A stretch of DNA of 64,000 bases from an archaeon (GCA_018697095.1 JABHSG010000004.1:62001-126000); one strand, 5' to 3'; counted from the first letter of the stretch, positions 27,487 through 37,666 are shown. Made by a program: numbers and translations. The notes: generated from the letters alone by a model not told the origin.

Positions 27487-28071
27487 GTGACAATAACTTA
27501 TCCATCTGCTCCAGCTTTATCTTTAGAAGAACTAGCGGAAGACTATAGAGAATTACGAACTAATAGCGCTATCCAGAAGATATATCTCGCATGTTTCCCA
27601 CATATGTTAGGTGCTGCATTACAAATAACTGGTAGAAGAGAAATTGCAGAAGATATTGCAACAACAAAATTCATTGATATTATGAATGGAAACGCCTTAG
27701 AAAGGTTTGTTGATAGGTATCTTTGTGGAAGAGTAAGTTCAATAAAAGCATATTTGGTAAAATCAGCAAGAAACAAAGCAATAAATTATGTTAGGGATGA
27801 AAAAATAAGGTCTGGTATTGAAAGAAGAGTTGCTGCAGCAGAAAAATTAGATATAACAGATCAATTTCAATTTTGGGAAGATCCACTACTAATCATACAA
27901 TTACACAACAATATAAATGGTCTTTGCCCTAGTGAAAAAGTGGCCTTAGGCTTTTACTTGGAAGGTTACAAACAAAAAGAAATTGGCAATAAAATGGGTG
28001 TAACTCCTTCAGCTGCAGGAGTTTATGTACACAGGGCAAAAAAGAACATAATGCGAAAGTTAAACTTATAA
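27487..28071 (+). CDS. ECF-type sigma-factor-like protein
   Basis: 194 residues, GTG start. Residues about 30-105 resemble sigma region 2 (PHMLGAALQITGRREIAEDI, then SSIKAYLVKSARNKAINYVRDE), and residues about 145-192 resemble region 4 with a helix-turn-helix (YKQKEIGNKMGVTPSAAGVYVHRAKKNI). This is the layout of bacterial extracytoplasmic-function sigma factors, yet the genome is archaeal. It might bind RNA polymerase or act only as a DNA-binding regulator. A second sigma-like gene is at 31012. Confidence 0.75.
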   Translation: MTITYPSAPALSLEELAEDYRELRTNSAIQKIYLACFPHMLGAALQITGRREIAEDIATTKFIDIMNGNALERFVDRYLCGRVSSIKAYLVKSARNKAINYVRDEKIRSGIERRVAAAEKLDITDQFQFWEDPLLIIQLHNNINGLCPSEKVALGFYLEGYKQKEIGNKMGVTPSAAGVYVHRAKKNIMRKLNL

Positions 28072-28138
28072 TTATTTTTAATCACAAAACTTCACATAAA
28101 AAGTAACATTTATCTACGATGACCGTATTCTGCCAAAC

Positions 28139-28786
28139 ATGGCATCAATTGCAAAACAGGTTTGGCAAAAAATCAAAGAAGATATTGTTATTCGTAGAGC
28201 CATTGAGAAAAAAATAATTTCTACTAAAAATTTAGCAATGCATTTAATCAAAGTAAAAAAAGTCCCAGTCTCAATTGACGCTGTCGTTTCAGCAATTCGA
28301 AGATACAAAGAAGATAGCCCATTAGAAAAAAAATTCGAACAAGCTAGAAAAATTCTTAGAAAATCAAATGATATTAAAATGACTTCTAATATTGCGCAAG
28401 TGGTTCTTAGAAAAAATAAACATACTCAAAAACGTTTAGTGAAAGCTTTTGAATTAGTTGACTATGACAAAGGAGAACTTCTAATAATAATGCAAGGAGA
28501 ACGTTCCTTAAAATTAATGGTTAATGAAAAAAATCTAAAAGATCTAACAAAACTATTTCCTCCGTCTTCACTGCTCTCAAAAACTAAAGGCTTAGCTCTA
28601 ATCAATATCCATATGAGTGAAAAAGCCCAAAAAATACCAGGTGTTGGAGCTATAATCACACAAGAATTAACTCTTAATGATATTTCTATGTGGGAAATGA
28701 TGAGCTCAAACCCAGACTTACTTTTATTTCTAGAACAAAAAGATTTAGCAAAAACATACGAAATAATTTACCCACTCTGCCAGTAA
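28139..28786 (+). CDS. Putative ACT-domain regulator
   Basis: 215 residues. The basic N-terminal ~70 residues (KNLAMHLIKVKKVPVSIDAVVSAIRRYKED) look like a winged-helix DNA-binding segment. The remainder appears to hold two ACT-like units, the second ending IPGVGAIITQELTLNDISMW and a final strand-helix. Similar archaeal proteins are annotated as ACT-domain or aspartate-kinase-like regulators. The fragment at 1-144 may be a paralogue. Ligand unknown. Confidence 0.6.
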   Translation: MASIAKQVWQKIKEDIVIRRAIEKKIISTKNLAMHLIKVKKVPVSIDAVVSAIRRYKEDSPLEKKFEQARKILRKSNDIKMTSNIAQVVLRKNKHTQKRLVKAFELVDYDKGELLIIMQGERSLKLMVNEKNLKDLTKLFPPSSLLSKTKGLALINIHMSEKAQKIPGVGAIITQELTLNDISMWEMMSSNPDLLLFLEQKDLAKTYEIIYPLCQ

Positions 28787-28798
28787 ACAAAACTCACT

Positions 28799-29539
28799 TT
28801 AAACAACCTGTGCTCTGCCTTTTTTAGCTAGAAGTTCGCCAATTTCTTTATAGAGTTCAATTTTTTGATCTTTCTCAAAAGGACCGTACTCTTTCATATC
28901 TTTCCAAATGAATCGTGGCACTGGGTGCAAGAATTTAACAGATATTTTTGATCCAAACGCAGACCCTTCTTTTTTATTTTCTACTTCTTTTGAATCAGTT
29001 TTAATCTCTTTTTCAACTTTTTTATCTTCAAAAGAAGCAATGTCTTTTTTCTTTACTGGTTTTTCAGAAGTACTTGAATAGGTAGAGGTATCAACATTCC
29101 CATCCAAAACTGTTGGAAGTTCTCCTCTAAATAAGTTAAGTAAAACTCCATTACGTTGAAAATCAAACACTTTCACAATTTTTTCATAAAATAATCGTTC
29201 TTCAGTTAGCATGCAACTGGTATCAATGATGTCTGAGCGTGTCCTGGATTTGTTCATCGCGATATCAAGAATTTTCTTTTCACGTTTCCCATAGATCTCT
29301 TTTAGAATCCGTTTGATACTGCGAACTTCATATTCGAGTTTTTTTTTATCAGAACTAGCAAACAATTCATCTTCATCTTTGCGGCTATCAAGCAGTACTT
29401 TTTTTTGCCTAACATACGAAGCTACGTCTAAGTAGAAGCTTTTAGGAAGTTCCTGTAGCTCCTCTCGACTCTTTTCATTACGCAAAATATCGTAGAGTCC
29501 TTCAAGCGTTAAGTTTATTTCAGATGACACCCTAAACAA
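28799..29539 (-). CDS. GINS complex protein, Gins51/Gins15 type
   Basis: 246 residues. GINS links MCM helicase, GAN/Cdc45 and primase at archaeal forks. The helical A domain fills about 1-135, and the C-terminal small B domain (VKFLHPVPRFIWKDMKEYGP and following, about 200-246) has the strand pattern of Gins51. A Lys/Glu/Ser-rich flexible linker joins them. The A-before-B order is the Gins51 type. Confidence 0.8.
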   Translation of the reverse strand: MFRVSSEINLTLEGLYDILRNEKSREELQELPKSFYLDVASYVRQKKVLLDSRKDEDELFASSDKKKLEYEVRSIKRILKEIYGKREKKILDIAMNKSRTRSDIIDTSCMLTEERLFYEKIVKVFDFQRNGVLLNLFRGELPTVLDGNVDTSTYSSTSEKPVKKKDIASFEDKKVEKEIKTDSKEVENKKEGSAFGSKISVKFLHPVPRFIWKDMKEYGPFEKDQKIELYKEIGELLAKKGRAQVV

Positions 29540-29683
29540 ATTCCACTTTCTAGCTTTTAAAACTTATTGGCTCTGTAGATGTGGTTTCCATCGGAAATGA
29601 GCTTAGCAAAACAAACCCTCTAAAAAAATAACAAGGGAGATTTCAATTGAAAGCTTTATAAAAGTCATAAAAAATAAGCTCCT

Positions 29684-30988
29684 ATGGCAAAACTTCGCTT
29701 CGAGACACTACAATTCAGAGAAGAAAACAAGGATGATTCTTCTAGTCCTGCTTCAATTACAATAATTCTTCTAAAAATATTTAAATTTTCCATTCTATTA
29801 AAAGACTTGCAAGCTATAGGTCCAGTTAACATCATTGACAAACACACAATCGAGTTCGTTGACACTTTTGAACATAAAGCTAGAAAAAAATTCACAGGAC
29901 TTCTTGAAGGGCATTATTCTAATATGACTAACATAATTAGTAAGCAGCAAGCAACTTATGTACATGCAAATTCGAATATTCCACTTATTGGTAACGTTGC
30001 TTTTGGGATAGTTTACCGTGATTATTCTATCATTGAATTAAAACCAATTACTAGTTGTAACCTTTCTTGTGTATATTGCTCAGTTAAAGAAGGAAAAAAT
30101 TCCCAAAAAACTGATGTAGTTGTACAAATGGAATACCTTTTAGATGAACTTGACAAACTTTTAGTTTTCATTAATAAAGACAAAGCAGATAAAAAAATTG
30201 AAGAAAAACAAGTTGAAATTCACATTGGTGTACAGGGCGAACCATTTTTGTACCAAGACATGGTACTTTTAATTGAGGAACTTCAAAAAAATCCTTTGAT
30301 CCACACAATTTCCATGGATTCAAATTATACTCTTGTAACTAAACAAATGATTGACAGGTTAGAAAAATGTACTAAGCTAAGAATCAATATCAGTTTAGAT
30401 GCTATGGATAAACAAAAAGCTAAAGATATCGCAAACGCTCAAAATTATAATCTTGATTATGTACTTGATTTAATCCGCTACACTGCAAAATCAAAACTAA
30501 ATTATCTGATAGCTCCAGTTTTCACACCAACTTATAATGATGATGAACTTGCTAAAATAATTGAGTTTGTTAAAACACTCCCAACTAACACTTCTGCTAC
30601 ACCTAATGCTCCCTCTAATTCTGTTCCAACTCTTGGTATTCAAAACTATTTACCATACAAAGCTGGGCGTAGGCCGATTAAAAAGCCAATGCCTTGGGAT
30701 AAGTTCTACGACATGCTAAAAAAACTTGAAGATGAGCACAAAGTAAAACTAATTTTAAACAAACACGACTTCAACATCAAACCAACAACTCCTCTGCCCA
30801 AGCCTTTCAAAGTAGGTGACCAAGTAACAGGAATTTCAGTCATGTCAGATAGATTCCCTAACACAACTCTAATTCGAGCCAAAGGAAGAACCATTAGTGT
30901 CCCTGATACTCCTTTCAAAAAAGGAAAGAAAATAAAAGTAGAAATCACAAGAGACAAACACAACATCTTCACAGGCAAACGCTTGTAA
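29684..30988 (+). CDS. Radical SAM protein with C-terminal TRAM domain
   Basis: 434 residues. CNLSCVYC (about 125-132) is the CxxxCxxC cluster motif of radical SAM enzymes, followed by a barrel with IHIGVQGEPFLYQDMVLLIE (the GGEP-like region) and INISLDAMD. The last ~60 residues (FKVGDQVTGISVMSDRFPNT ... NIFTGKRL) form a TRAM-like RNA-binding barrel. An RNA substrate, probably tRNA, is inferred. A TTTATAAAAG box lies about 28 nt upstream. Confidence 0.85.
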   Translation: MAKLRFETLQFREENKDDSSSPASITIILLKIFKFSILLKDLQAIGPVNIIDKHTIEFVDTFEHKARKKFTGLLEGHYSNMTNIISKQQATYVHANSNIPLIGNVAFGIVYRDYSIIELKPITSCNLSCVYCSVKEGKNSQKTDVVVQMEYLLDELDKLLVFINKDKADKKIEEKQVEIHIGVQGEPFLYQDMVLLIEELQKNPLIHTISMDSNYTLVTKQMIDRLEKCTKLRINISLDAMDKQKAKDIANAQNYNLDYVLDLIRYTAKSKLNYLIAPVFTPTYNDDELAKIIEFVKTLPTNTSATPNAPSNSVPTLGIQNYLPYKAGRRPIKKPMPWDKFYDMLKKLEDEHKVKLILNKHDFNIKPTTPLPKPFKVGDQVTGISVMSDRFPNTTLIRAKGRTISVPDTPFKKGKKIKVEITRDKHNIFTGKRL

Positions 30989-31011
30989 ATAAACAAAATA
31001 ATGGGCATTAC

Positions 31012-33219
31012 TCACCTAAAAGGATTAAACCCAAATTCTTCTTTAATTATTTTATAAGCTTCTGCCTCTATTTGGCGAACCCTTTCTCGACTAAGGCCCA
31101 TTAGATCACCTACTTCCTTGAGTGTTCTATCTTCATCACCACCATCAATTGCATGGCGCATCCTTAAAACATATCTTTGTCGCTTAGTAAGCTTCTCTAG
31201 TACTGAAGCTAAACTTATTTTTCTCATTCCTTCACCAGAACTAGGGTCTGGCGCAGAATCATCTTTAATCATGTCTCTAAGCTTTTTAGGATTAGGCCCA
31301 TCGGATGCTGGACTGTTTAAAGAAATTGCTCTTCTTTTATTGTTCCAAGCATCCATTACTTCTAATGCTCTTCTATGAAACAGATCAAACTGTTTTTGAT
31401 ATTTAGCTTCAGTCATAGAATCTGCATTTTTAATTTTCTTAGTTGCCCACCGTACAGCAAGCGCTTCATCACCTAATAATACTCTTTCCTTTTTCATTAC
31501 ATCGTGCCTTAATCCCTGAAGATTCATAACAACTTCAACTAATGAGTTTGACATTTTCAAACCATGGTATCTATTAATTTCTTTAGTTATTCTTGCTTTC
31601 ATCCACCACCTTGCATATGTCCCAAATTTAATGTCTCGTCTATAATCAAAACGTCCAGTTGCTGCATATGCACCTTCTCTTGCTTCTTGTTGCAAGTCAG
31701 ACTCTGCTGGGCCAAGTCCTACAAATCTTGATGGGTATTTTTGTGCTAATCCTTCAAAGCGTGAAACTATTGTCCAAGCAGCAGTCCTTGCAATCTCAGC
31801 ATTTACGGCGGAACCTAAAAATAAAGCCTCACGAATAGAAGAATTACGCCTAAGCATTTTCCCTAGTTTGTCATCACGTAATGCTAGAATTGGCAAACCT
31901 GAAAGTTTTTCATATAAGACCTCTGCCCTAGTTTTGTTTTCTTGTTTTTTCTTTTTAAGATAATCTTTTCGTTCTCTAACTCTTGATTGAACTATTAGTT
32001 GTCCACCAATTTGTTTATATACATTTTTCCAGTGTGGACAAAATGGTGAATATTCATCCCCTACAATATTTCTAGGTCCTAAATCATCATCTAACTTCAT
32101 TCTTCTTTCTGCAAAATGGTGCGCAACTACTGCTTTATAAGCCCTAAAAACAGCAATATTAGTTCTAAATATTTCTAACACTGAATCTAAACCAATGCCT
32201 TCTCTTGAGCTTTCAAAACTTCTAGCAAACTTACTCATCTCTTCAAATGATTTTTCTCGCATAATTCTGTCTTCATCATCTCTGTCAAAAGTTTCTTTGT
32301 CACCAATAACAGGGTAACTTTCTAAATCTCCAAAAGGCCAAACTAAGTTATCAGAATCTTGCACCTGAGTATACAACGCTTCTAAATAAGCAGCTGCAAA
32401 AGATAAGGTACTATCATTAACTAAAAGCCTGATACTTGCCTCCCCATGAATTATTCTTGTAAGATCTTCAACATATTCTGGTGGCAAATTCCCATGTTCA
32501 TTTTCAGCGTAAGTTGCTTCACTAATTGTAGCAAATACTTCTTCTAATCCATAACTTCTATCTCTTCTAAACGAAGGTAATAGTTCTTTTCCAAAGAGTT
32601 GCAGACCTTTGCGAGAACTAATATCTCTAATTCTTTTATCAAGTACTTTGGCAGAGGTTTTTCTCTTTCTAACAGTTTTCTTTTTTTTAAGTTTAAGTTC
32701 AGCAAGATAGTTAGCTACCCACTTGCCAATTGCAGTCTTTTCATAAGGGATTCCTTCCAAATCAACTCTATCATCACTAAAAGGAAGTGGACTTATAGCT
32801 TCTCCAGATTCATCGTAAAAAAACCAAGGGGCATGGCTATCTTCATCATAAGAAAAAATATGTGCATCCAATAAGTCAGGGTCATAATCAACAATAGCTC
32901 CAAACCCAGAAACATCAGTTCTAAATTGTCCAAAATCACTTTTTACAACAGCATCTAAAGAGAACCCAAACAAGCCAGTTTCTTCTTGGTAAGGTAAAAC
33001 TAATTCTCTATCACATAGCCCCTTACTATAATCTCCATCATTAAAACTAACAGCTGCTCTTCTAGCGTCATCATTTTTTCTAGCAGAAATCCTGTCTATC
33101 TCAACTTCATTTCCAACTAATCTAGAGGAAAGCCAATCAGGTAATCTTCCACCAAAAAAATCACTGTCCACCACCGTAGCTTGCCCCCAAAGTCGCCTTA
33201 AATCCAAATCCACAATCAA
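31012..33219 (-). CDS. Large sigma-70-like protein (bacterial-type regions 2 and 4)
   Basis: 735 residues. The first ~430 are unrecognised. Residues about 470-560 contain a clear sigma region 2: ESDLQQEAREGAYAATGRFD and then IKFGTYARWWMKARITKEIN, matching the core-binding and -10-recognition helices. Residues about 670-735 hold region 4 with TLKEVGDLMGLSRERVRQIE, a canonical HTH. A canonical region 3 is not evident. Start is TTG at 33219 or GTG at 33213; both overlap the upstream gene by more than 50 nt, so they are probably co-translated. Confidence 0.85.
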   Translation of the reverse strand: MIVDLDLRRLWGQATVVDSDFFGGRLPDWLSSRLVGNEVEIDRISARKNDDARRAAVSFNDGDYSKGLCDRELVLPYQEETGLFGFSLDAVVKSDFGQFRTDVSGFGAIVDYDPDLLDAHIFSYDEDSHAPWFFYDESGEAISPLPFSDDRVDLEGIPYEKTAIGKWVANYLAELKLKKKKTVRKRKTSAKVLDKRIRDISSRKGLQLFGKELLPSFRRDRSYGLEEVFATISEATYAENEHGNLPPEYVEDLTRIIHGEASIRLLVNDSTLSFAAAYLEALYTQVQDSDNLVWPFGDLESYPVIGDKETFDRDDEDRIMREKSFEEMSKFARSFESSREGIGLDSVLEIFRTNIAVFRAYKAVVAHHFAERRMKLDDDLGPRNIVGDEYSPFCPHWKNVYKQIGGQLIVQSRVRERKDYLKKKKQENKTRAEVLYEKLSGLPILALRDDKLGKMLRRNSSIREALFLGSAVNAEIARTAAWTIVSRFEGLAQKYPSRFVGLGPAESDLQQEAREGAYAATGRFDYRRDIKFGTYARWWMKARITKEINRYHGLKMSNSLVEVVMNLQGLRHDVMKKERVLLGDEALAVRWATKKIKNADSMTEAKYQKQFDLFHRRALEVMDAWNNKRRAISLNSPASDGPNPKKLRDMIKDDSAPDPSSGEGMRKISLASVLEKLTKRQRYVLRMRHAIDGGDEDRTLKEVGDLMGLSRERVRQIEAEAYKIIKEEFGFNPFR

Positions 33220-33991
33220 CTAAATATCTTTGTGCTTCTCTAGCAATGACACTCTCTACATAAAATTGTTTTCCCGGTCCTCTGTCTCTTGCTGTTACAA
33301 TGTTTCTATTGGCATGCAGATATTCATCAACCCAATCAGTATTTGTTCGAAGAATATTTGCAAGTTTACTTCGTCTTTTTGAAGCCAAGCTCCCTACATC
33401 AAGAATAAATGTTTTTGGGATTGATGACGCCCTAACTAAATCTGTGTCATTCCCATCAATTAGTCTAATGCCTCTAGTTTTACAGTCTGAAAAATAAATG
33501 CCATCAACCTCATCGCCTAATTCTATTTCTCCATAATTTCCTAGTACGTTGACTTTTCTTAGAGATTTATCTCCCATGCTAGGCCAAACTATATTATCGC
33601 TCAAAATAACTCTTCTTGACTCTTCAGTATCGATAACTAATGGGTTTCCATTTATTGCTAAAATTTGAATTGGATTTCCCTCTTCAATTCTATAACTAAG
33701 TTCAAAATTACTCTCATCAATAACAACTAAATCACTCAGTGGTGTAGTTCCTTGTGGAACATCATTTAGGTAGGCTGTAATTCTGCCTTCACTTCTGTTA
33801 ACAACCAAATCTAAAACTCCAACCTCTCTTCCACCAAGTCCAATATATTCAAAACACGCACCAAGGCTACCATCACTGGCTGGAGGCACTGCAACTCTAA
33901 ATAATGCCAAATTTTGATTATTTAGCAAATTATCTGTGACTTGCCCCATTCGAGCAATAACTGTTTTTTCAACTACTTCTACAAGTGACAT
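33161..33991 (-). CDS. Uncharacterised protein upstream of and overlapping the sigma-like gene
   Basis: 276 residues when started at the ATG at 33991 (MSLVEVVEKTVIARMGQVTD); the frame is open further upstream but that extension has no coding look and crosses a TATA-like TTATAAAG. Beta-rich, not recognised, no signal peptide. Residues near 230-276 are more charged (SKRRSKLANILRTNTDWVDE). It overlaps the sigma-like gene by about 53-59 nt, an arrangement that suggests a functional link, for instance a partner or anti-sigma-like role (inference only). Confidence 0.6.
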   Translation of the reverse strand: MSLVEVVEKTVIARMGQVTDNLLNNQNLALFRVAVPPASDGSLGACFEYIGLGGREVGVLDLVVNRSEGRITAYLNDVPQGTTPLSDLVVIDESNFELSYRIEEGNPIQILAINGNPLVIDTEESRRVILSDNIVWPSMGDKSLRKVNVLGNYGEIELGDEVDGIYFSDCKTRGIRLIDGNDTDLVRASSIPKTFILDVGSLASKRRSKLANILRTNTDWVDEYLHANRNIVTARDRGPGKQFYVESVIAREAQRYLVDCGFGFKATLGASYGGGQ

Positions 33992-34174
33992 CAGTAAAAA
34001 AAAGCCAATATTGAAGTTATAAAGATATCTTTGAAGCACAATATAAGTTATTTTTATTTTACAGATACAAAAATGCTTAAAACGCAACCCTTTTAAACCC
34101 ATACTCAAGTATTTCTCATATTCAAGTCTTAATCTAATGGACTTGTTTTAGTACATTTTATGGGTGGGTGAACA

Positions 34175-37100
34175 GTGACTAAAATACTAAGACTTTCTTT
34201 GCATGGTTTCAAATCATTTGCTAATAAAACTGATATTATTTTTGGCGATAAGTATAATTGTATTCTAGGCCCAAACGGTTCAGGAAAATCTAATGTTGGA
34301 GATGCACTTTGTTTTGTTCTAGGAAAACTTTCAGCAAAATCCTTAAGAGCTGAAAAAGCAGCTAACTTAATTTTCAACGGTGGTAAATCCAAAAAACCAA
34401 TGAGTAAAGGGCTTGTAGAAATTGAGTTTGATAATTCCAAAAGAGACTTCCCAACAGACTCAAATACAGTTACTATTTCAAGAATTGTTAAGTCAAAAGG
34501 TACTTCTCAATATTTAATCAATAAAGAAAAAGTTACAAGAACCAAAGTTGTTGATTATCTAGGTCATGCAAACATTAATCCTGACGGTTACAACATCATT
34601 TTACAAGGTGATATCACCAGGTTCGTTGACATGCCTAGTGTTGAACGAAGACAAATTATTGAACAAATTTCAGACATCTCACATTACGAAGAGAAAAAGA
34701 AAAAAGCTATGCAGGAATTAAACAAAGCTGAAGACAAACTAAATGATGCTCAAATAGTTCTAAGAGAGCGTAAAGCATACTTAAGAGAACTAAAAAAAGA
34801 TCGTGATCAAGCTCTTAAATTCAAAGAATTAAAAGATAAAAGTCATAGTTACCGTGCATCATATTTGAAGATCAAAATAGACGACAAACTTGAAGCTAAA
34901 GCCAAGTATGATGAGACTATAGGTAAAACAGAACTTAAGGTAAAAGAGTTTGAAGAAAAAGTTTCCATTCTAAAAACAGAAATTGAAGAAAATAGAACTC
35001 TAATTCAAGAAATCAATGATGAGATTGAACAAAAAGGCGACAAAGACCAAGTTGAATTACAAAAAGACATTGAAGAATTAAAAACCAGTTTGATTCAAAA
35101 CAAAACCAGGTCTCAAACTTTAGTTGAAGAAATTGAAAAACTAAAAAACAGAAAAAAGTCTTTTGAGAATGAAAAAGCAGATTTGCAAAAACGTACTAAA
35201 GATTATGATCAGAAAATGCAGGATCTTAAAAAACAAATGCTGCAAAAAAAAGCTGAGCAAGAACTAATCCAAAGTAAGATCGAGTCTTTCAAAACTAAAC
35301 ATTCAATGGGTGATTCCAAAGACATTGAAGAAGAGATTCAAGCTAAAGAAAAAATCATCGAAGAAAAAGCAGCATCCGCTCAAGGTATCAGGCAAGAGCA
35401 GCAAGATTTGCTCCGAGAAAAAGACAGGCTTGAGTTCAGAATTCAAACAATCGACGAACAAATTGCTAAAGTTAACAATCTTAAAAAAGAGCATAAGGAT
35501 CAACTTGACGACTTAAAAAACAAGAAAAACCAATTTAAACAAGCAGCGCTAAGACTTAGTAAATCTCTTGATCAAGATTCATCTTACGCGAGCCAAATTT
35601 CTCATTCTAGAAAAAAGTTAATCTCACTGCAAGAAGAACATGCTAAACTTGAAGCAAAAGCGCATTCTATTCAAGCAAATATTCAAGGTAGTGCAGCAAT
35701 TCAAGCAATTATGGATAATAAACGTCAATTTAGTGGGGTTTACGGTACAGTAGCTCAGCTTGGTCAAGTTAACAAAAAATACGCAGTGCCTTTAGAAACT
35801 TTAGCAGGTGGCCGTACCAAAAACTTAGTAGTAGACACAGACGAGACAGCAGCTAAATGTATCAAATATTTGCAATCCCAAAAACTTGGCCGTGCATCCT
35901 TCATCCCACTAAACAAAGTAAGATCAATTTCCATAACCCCTGAAGATAAAAAACTTCTAAACCTTCCTGGAGTTCATGACTTTGCACTTAACTTAATCAA
36001 TTTCAAAGCTGAATACAAAAAAGCTTTCGCTTACGTGTTTGGAAGATCACTTGTTGTTGAAGACTTAAATGCCGCTAGAAAACTTGGAATTGGAAAAGCG
36101 CGAATGGCAACTCTTGATGGTTCTTTAACTGAAACTAGTGGAGTTATGTCAGGTGGATTTAGAAACAATCGTAAAGGTTCAGCGTTCAAAGAGCGAGATT
36201 CACTTGAGCGTATTGAAAAACTTGAAGTTCAAATCAGTGATGAACAATCTGTTATCAGTAAACTTGAAATGGACAGAGCAGCAAACGATGAAGAAATAAC
36301 ATCTTTAAGAAAACTTAAAGGTGAACTCGAAGGAGAGATCATCAAATTAGAAAAAATTCTTCACCTTGATACTGACGAACTTGACGCAAGTAGTGGTCTC
36401 AAAAAGGAATTAATTGAAACCCTCAAACTTACTGATCAAAGAATTAGCGAAATCCAAAGAAATATTTCTGGAGTTAATAGAGGGTTAGCACTTTTAAAAG
36501 GCGAGAAACAAATGCTCAGATCCAAAATTATGCAAAGTAGTGACCCAAAAATCGTAGCGCAACTTTCAGCCTACCAAGATGCAAAACAAAGATGTTACGA
36601 CTTTATGCTTACTGGTGAAAATGAAATTAAAAATTTAGAATCACAAAAAAGTCAATTAATTGGCCCTGAATTAGAAAAGATGGGTGAAATTATTAAGCAG
36701 CATGACAAAGAACTAAGTCAATTTCAAGAAGAAGTACAAACTCGGTCTCATGATATTAAAGAAGAAGAAGCTGACTTGAAAATCAAAGAAGCTGCCGCTA
36801 AAGAGTTTTATGCTAAGTACAAAGAACTTTTCAACAAACGTGAAAAACATAATACTCAAATCAGCACTTCCGAAGGAAAAATTGAAAACCTTCGAGACAA
36901 ATCCAGATCCTTTGAGCGAGACATCAATGTTCACGCCTTAAAGAACGCTGAAATTAAAGCAAAACTTTCTGTTCTTGAAGAAGAATTCGAGCAGTATAAA
37001 GACGCAGAAATTATTACAGATATGTCTGAAAAAGAATTGTATGCACAAATTTCCAAATTTGAAGCTATGATGGGCGAGATGTCCGCAGTTAACATGAAAG

Positions 37101-37666
37101 CTCTTGAAATCTATGAACAAGTTGAAATTGAATTCAATAAACTTATCGAGAAAAAAGAATCTCTTGAAACTGAGAAGACTCAAATTCTAACACTTATGAA
37201 CGAGATTGAAGTTCGTAAAAAAGAAAAGTTCATGACCAACTTTGAAGAAGTGAATAAACACTTTCAAAAGATTTTCACTAAACTTTTCAAAAAAGGTGAT
37301 GCTTATCTTAAACTTGAAAACAAAGATCGTCCTTTTGATGATGGAATGTCAATTAAAGTAAAAATCACAGGAAAACGCCACATGGATCTTAAATCTCTTA
37401 GTGGTGGAGAAAAAACACTAACAGCACTCGCTTTTATTTTCGCAGTACAAGAGCACGAACCAGCAAAGTTCTATATTCTTGACGAGATTGACGCAGCGCT
37501 TGACAAACACAACGCTGAACGCCTTGCTAAGCTTTTACAAGCATACAGTGGCCACGCTCAGTACGTTGTTGTAAGTCACAATGACTCAATCATTAGTGAA
37601 GCAGACAACTTGTATGGAGTTAGTATGAATGACGGTATCAGTAAGATCACAAGTATTCGAATCTGA
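34175..37666 (+). CDS. smc: Chromosome segregation protein SMC
   Basis: 1163 residues, GTG start. The Walker A GPNGSGKSN lies at about 31-39, the hinge at about 510-660 (FSGVYGTVAQLGQVNKKYAV, and a Gly-rich SGVMSGG), two long coiled coils between, then the ABC signature LSGGEKTLTALAF and Walker B YILDEIDAALDKHNAE near the C-terminus. All ATPase motifs are intact. SMC organises and separates chromosomes. The kleisin ScpA is not adjacent. Flanked by a convergent unknown gene. Confidence 0.95.
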   Translation: MTKILRLSLHGFKSFANKTDIIFGDKYNCILGPNGSGKSNVGDALCFVLGKLSAKSLRAEKAANLIFNGGKSKKPMSKGLVEIEFDNSKRDFPTDSNTVTISRIVKSKGTSQYLINKEKVTRTKVVDYLGHANINPDGYNIILQGDITRFVDMPSVERRQIIEQISDISHYEEKKKKAMQELNKAEDKLNDAQIVLRERKAYLRELKKDRDQALKFKELKDKSHSYRASYLKIKIDDKLEAKAKYDETIGKTELKVKEFEEKVSILKTEIEENRTLIQEINDEIEQKGDKDQVELQKDIEELKTSLIQNKTRSQTLVEEIEKLKNRKKSFENEKADLQKRTKDYDQKMQDLKKQMLQKKAEQELIQSKIESFKTKHSMGDSKDIEEEIQAKEKIIEEKAASAQGIRQEQQDLLREKDRLEFRIQTIDEQIAKVNNLKKEHKDQLDDLKNKKNQFKQAALRLSKSLDQDSSYASQISHSRKKLISLQEEHAKLEAKAHSIQANIQGSAAIQAIMDNKRQFSGVYGTVAQLGQVNKKYAVPLETLAGGRTKNLVVDTDETAAKCIKYLQSQKLGRASFIPLNKVRSISITPEDKKLLNLPGVHDFALNLINFKAEYKKAFAYVFGRSLVVEDLNAARKLGIGKARMATLDGSLTETSGVMSGGFRNNRKGSAFKERDSLERIEKLEVQISDEQSVISKLEMDRAANDEEITSLRKLKGELEGEIIKLEKILHLDTDELDASSGLKKELIETLKLTDQRISEIQRNISGVNRGLALLKGEKQMLRSKIMQSSDPKIVAQLSAYQDAKQRCYDFMLTGENEIKNLESQKSQLIGPELEKMGEIIKQHDKELSQFQEEVQTRSHDIKEEEADLKIKEAAAKEFYAKYKELFNKREKHNTQISTSEGKIENLRDKSRSFERDINVHALKNAEIKAKLSVLEEEFEQYKDAEIITDMSEKELYAQISKFEAMMGEMSAVNMKALEIYEQVEIEFNKLIEKKESLETEKTQILTLMNEIEVRKKEKFMTNFEEVNKHFQKIFTKLFKKGDAYLKLENKDRPFDDGMSIKVKITGKRHMDLKSLSGGEKTLTALAFIFAVQEHEPAKFYILDEIDAALDKHNAERLAKLLQAYSGHAQYVVVSHNDSIISEADNLYGVSMNDGISKITSIRI

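Noticed and set aside
33992-34108. N-terminal extension of the gene at 33161
   Set aside because: It would cross the likely TATA region and its sequence (many Ile/Tyr/Phe/Cys) does not look like protein-coding sequence.
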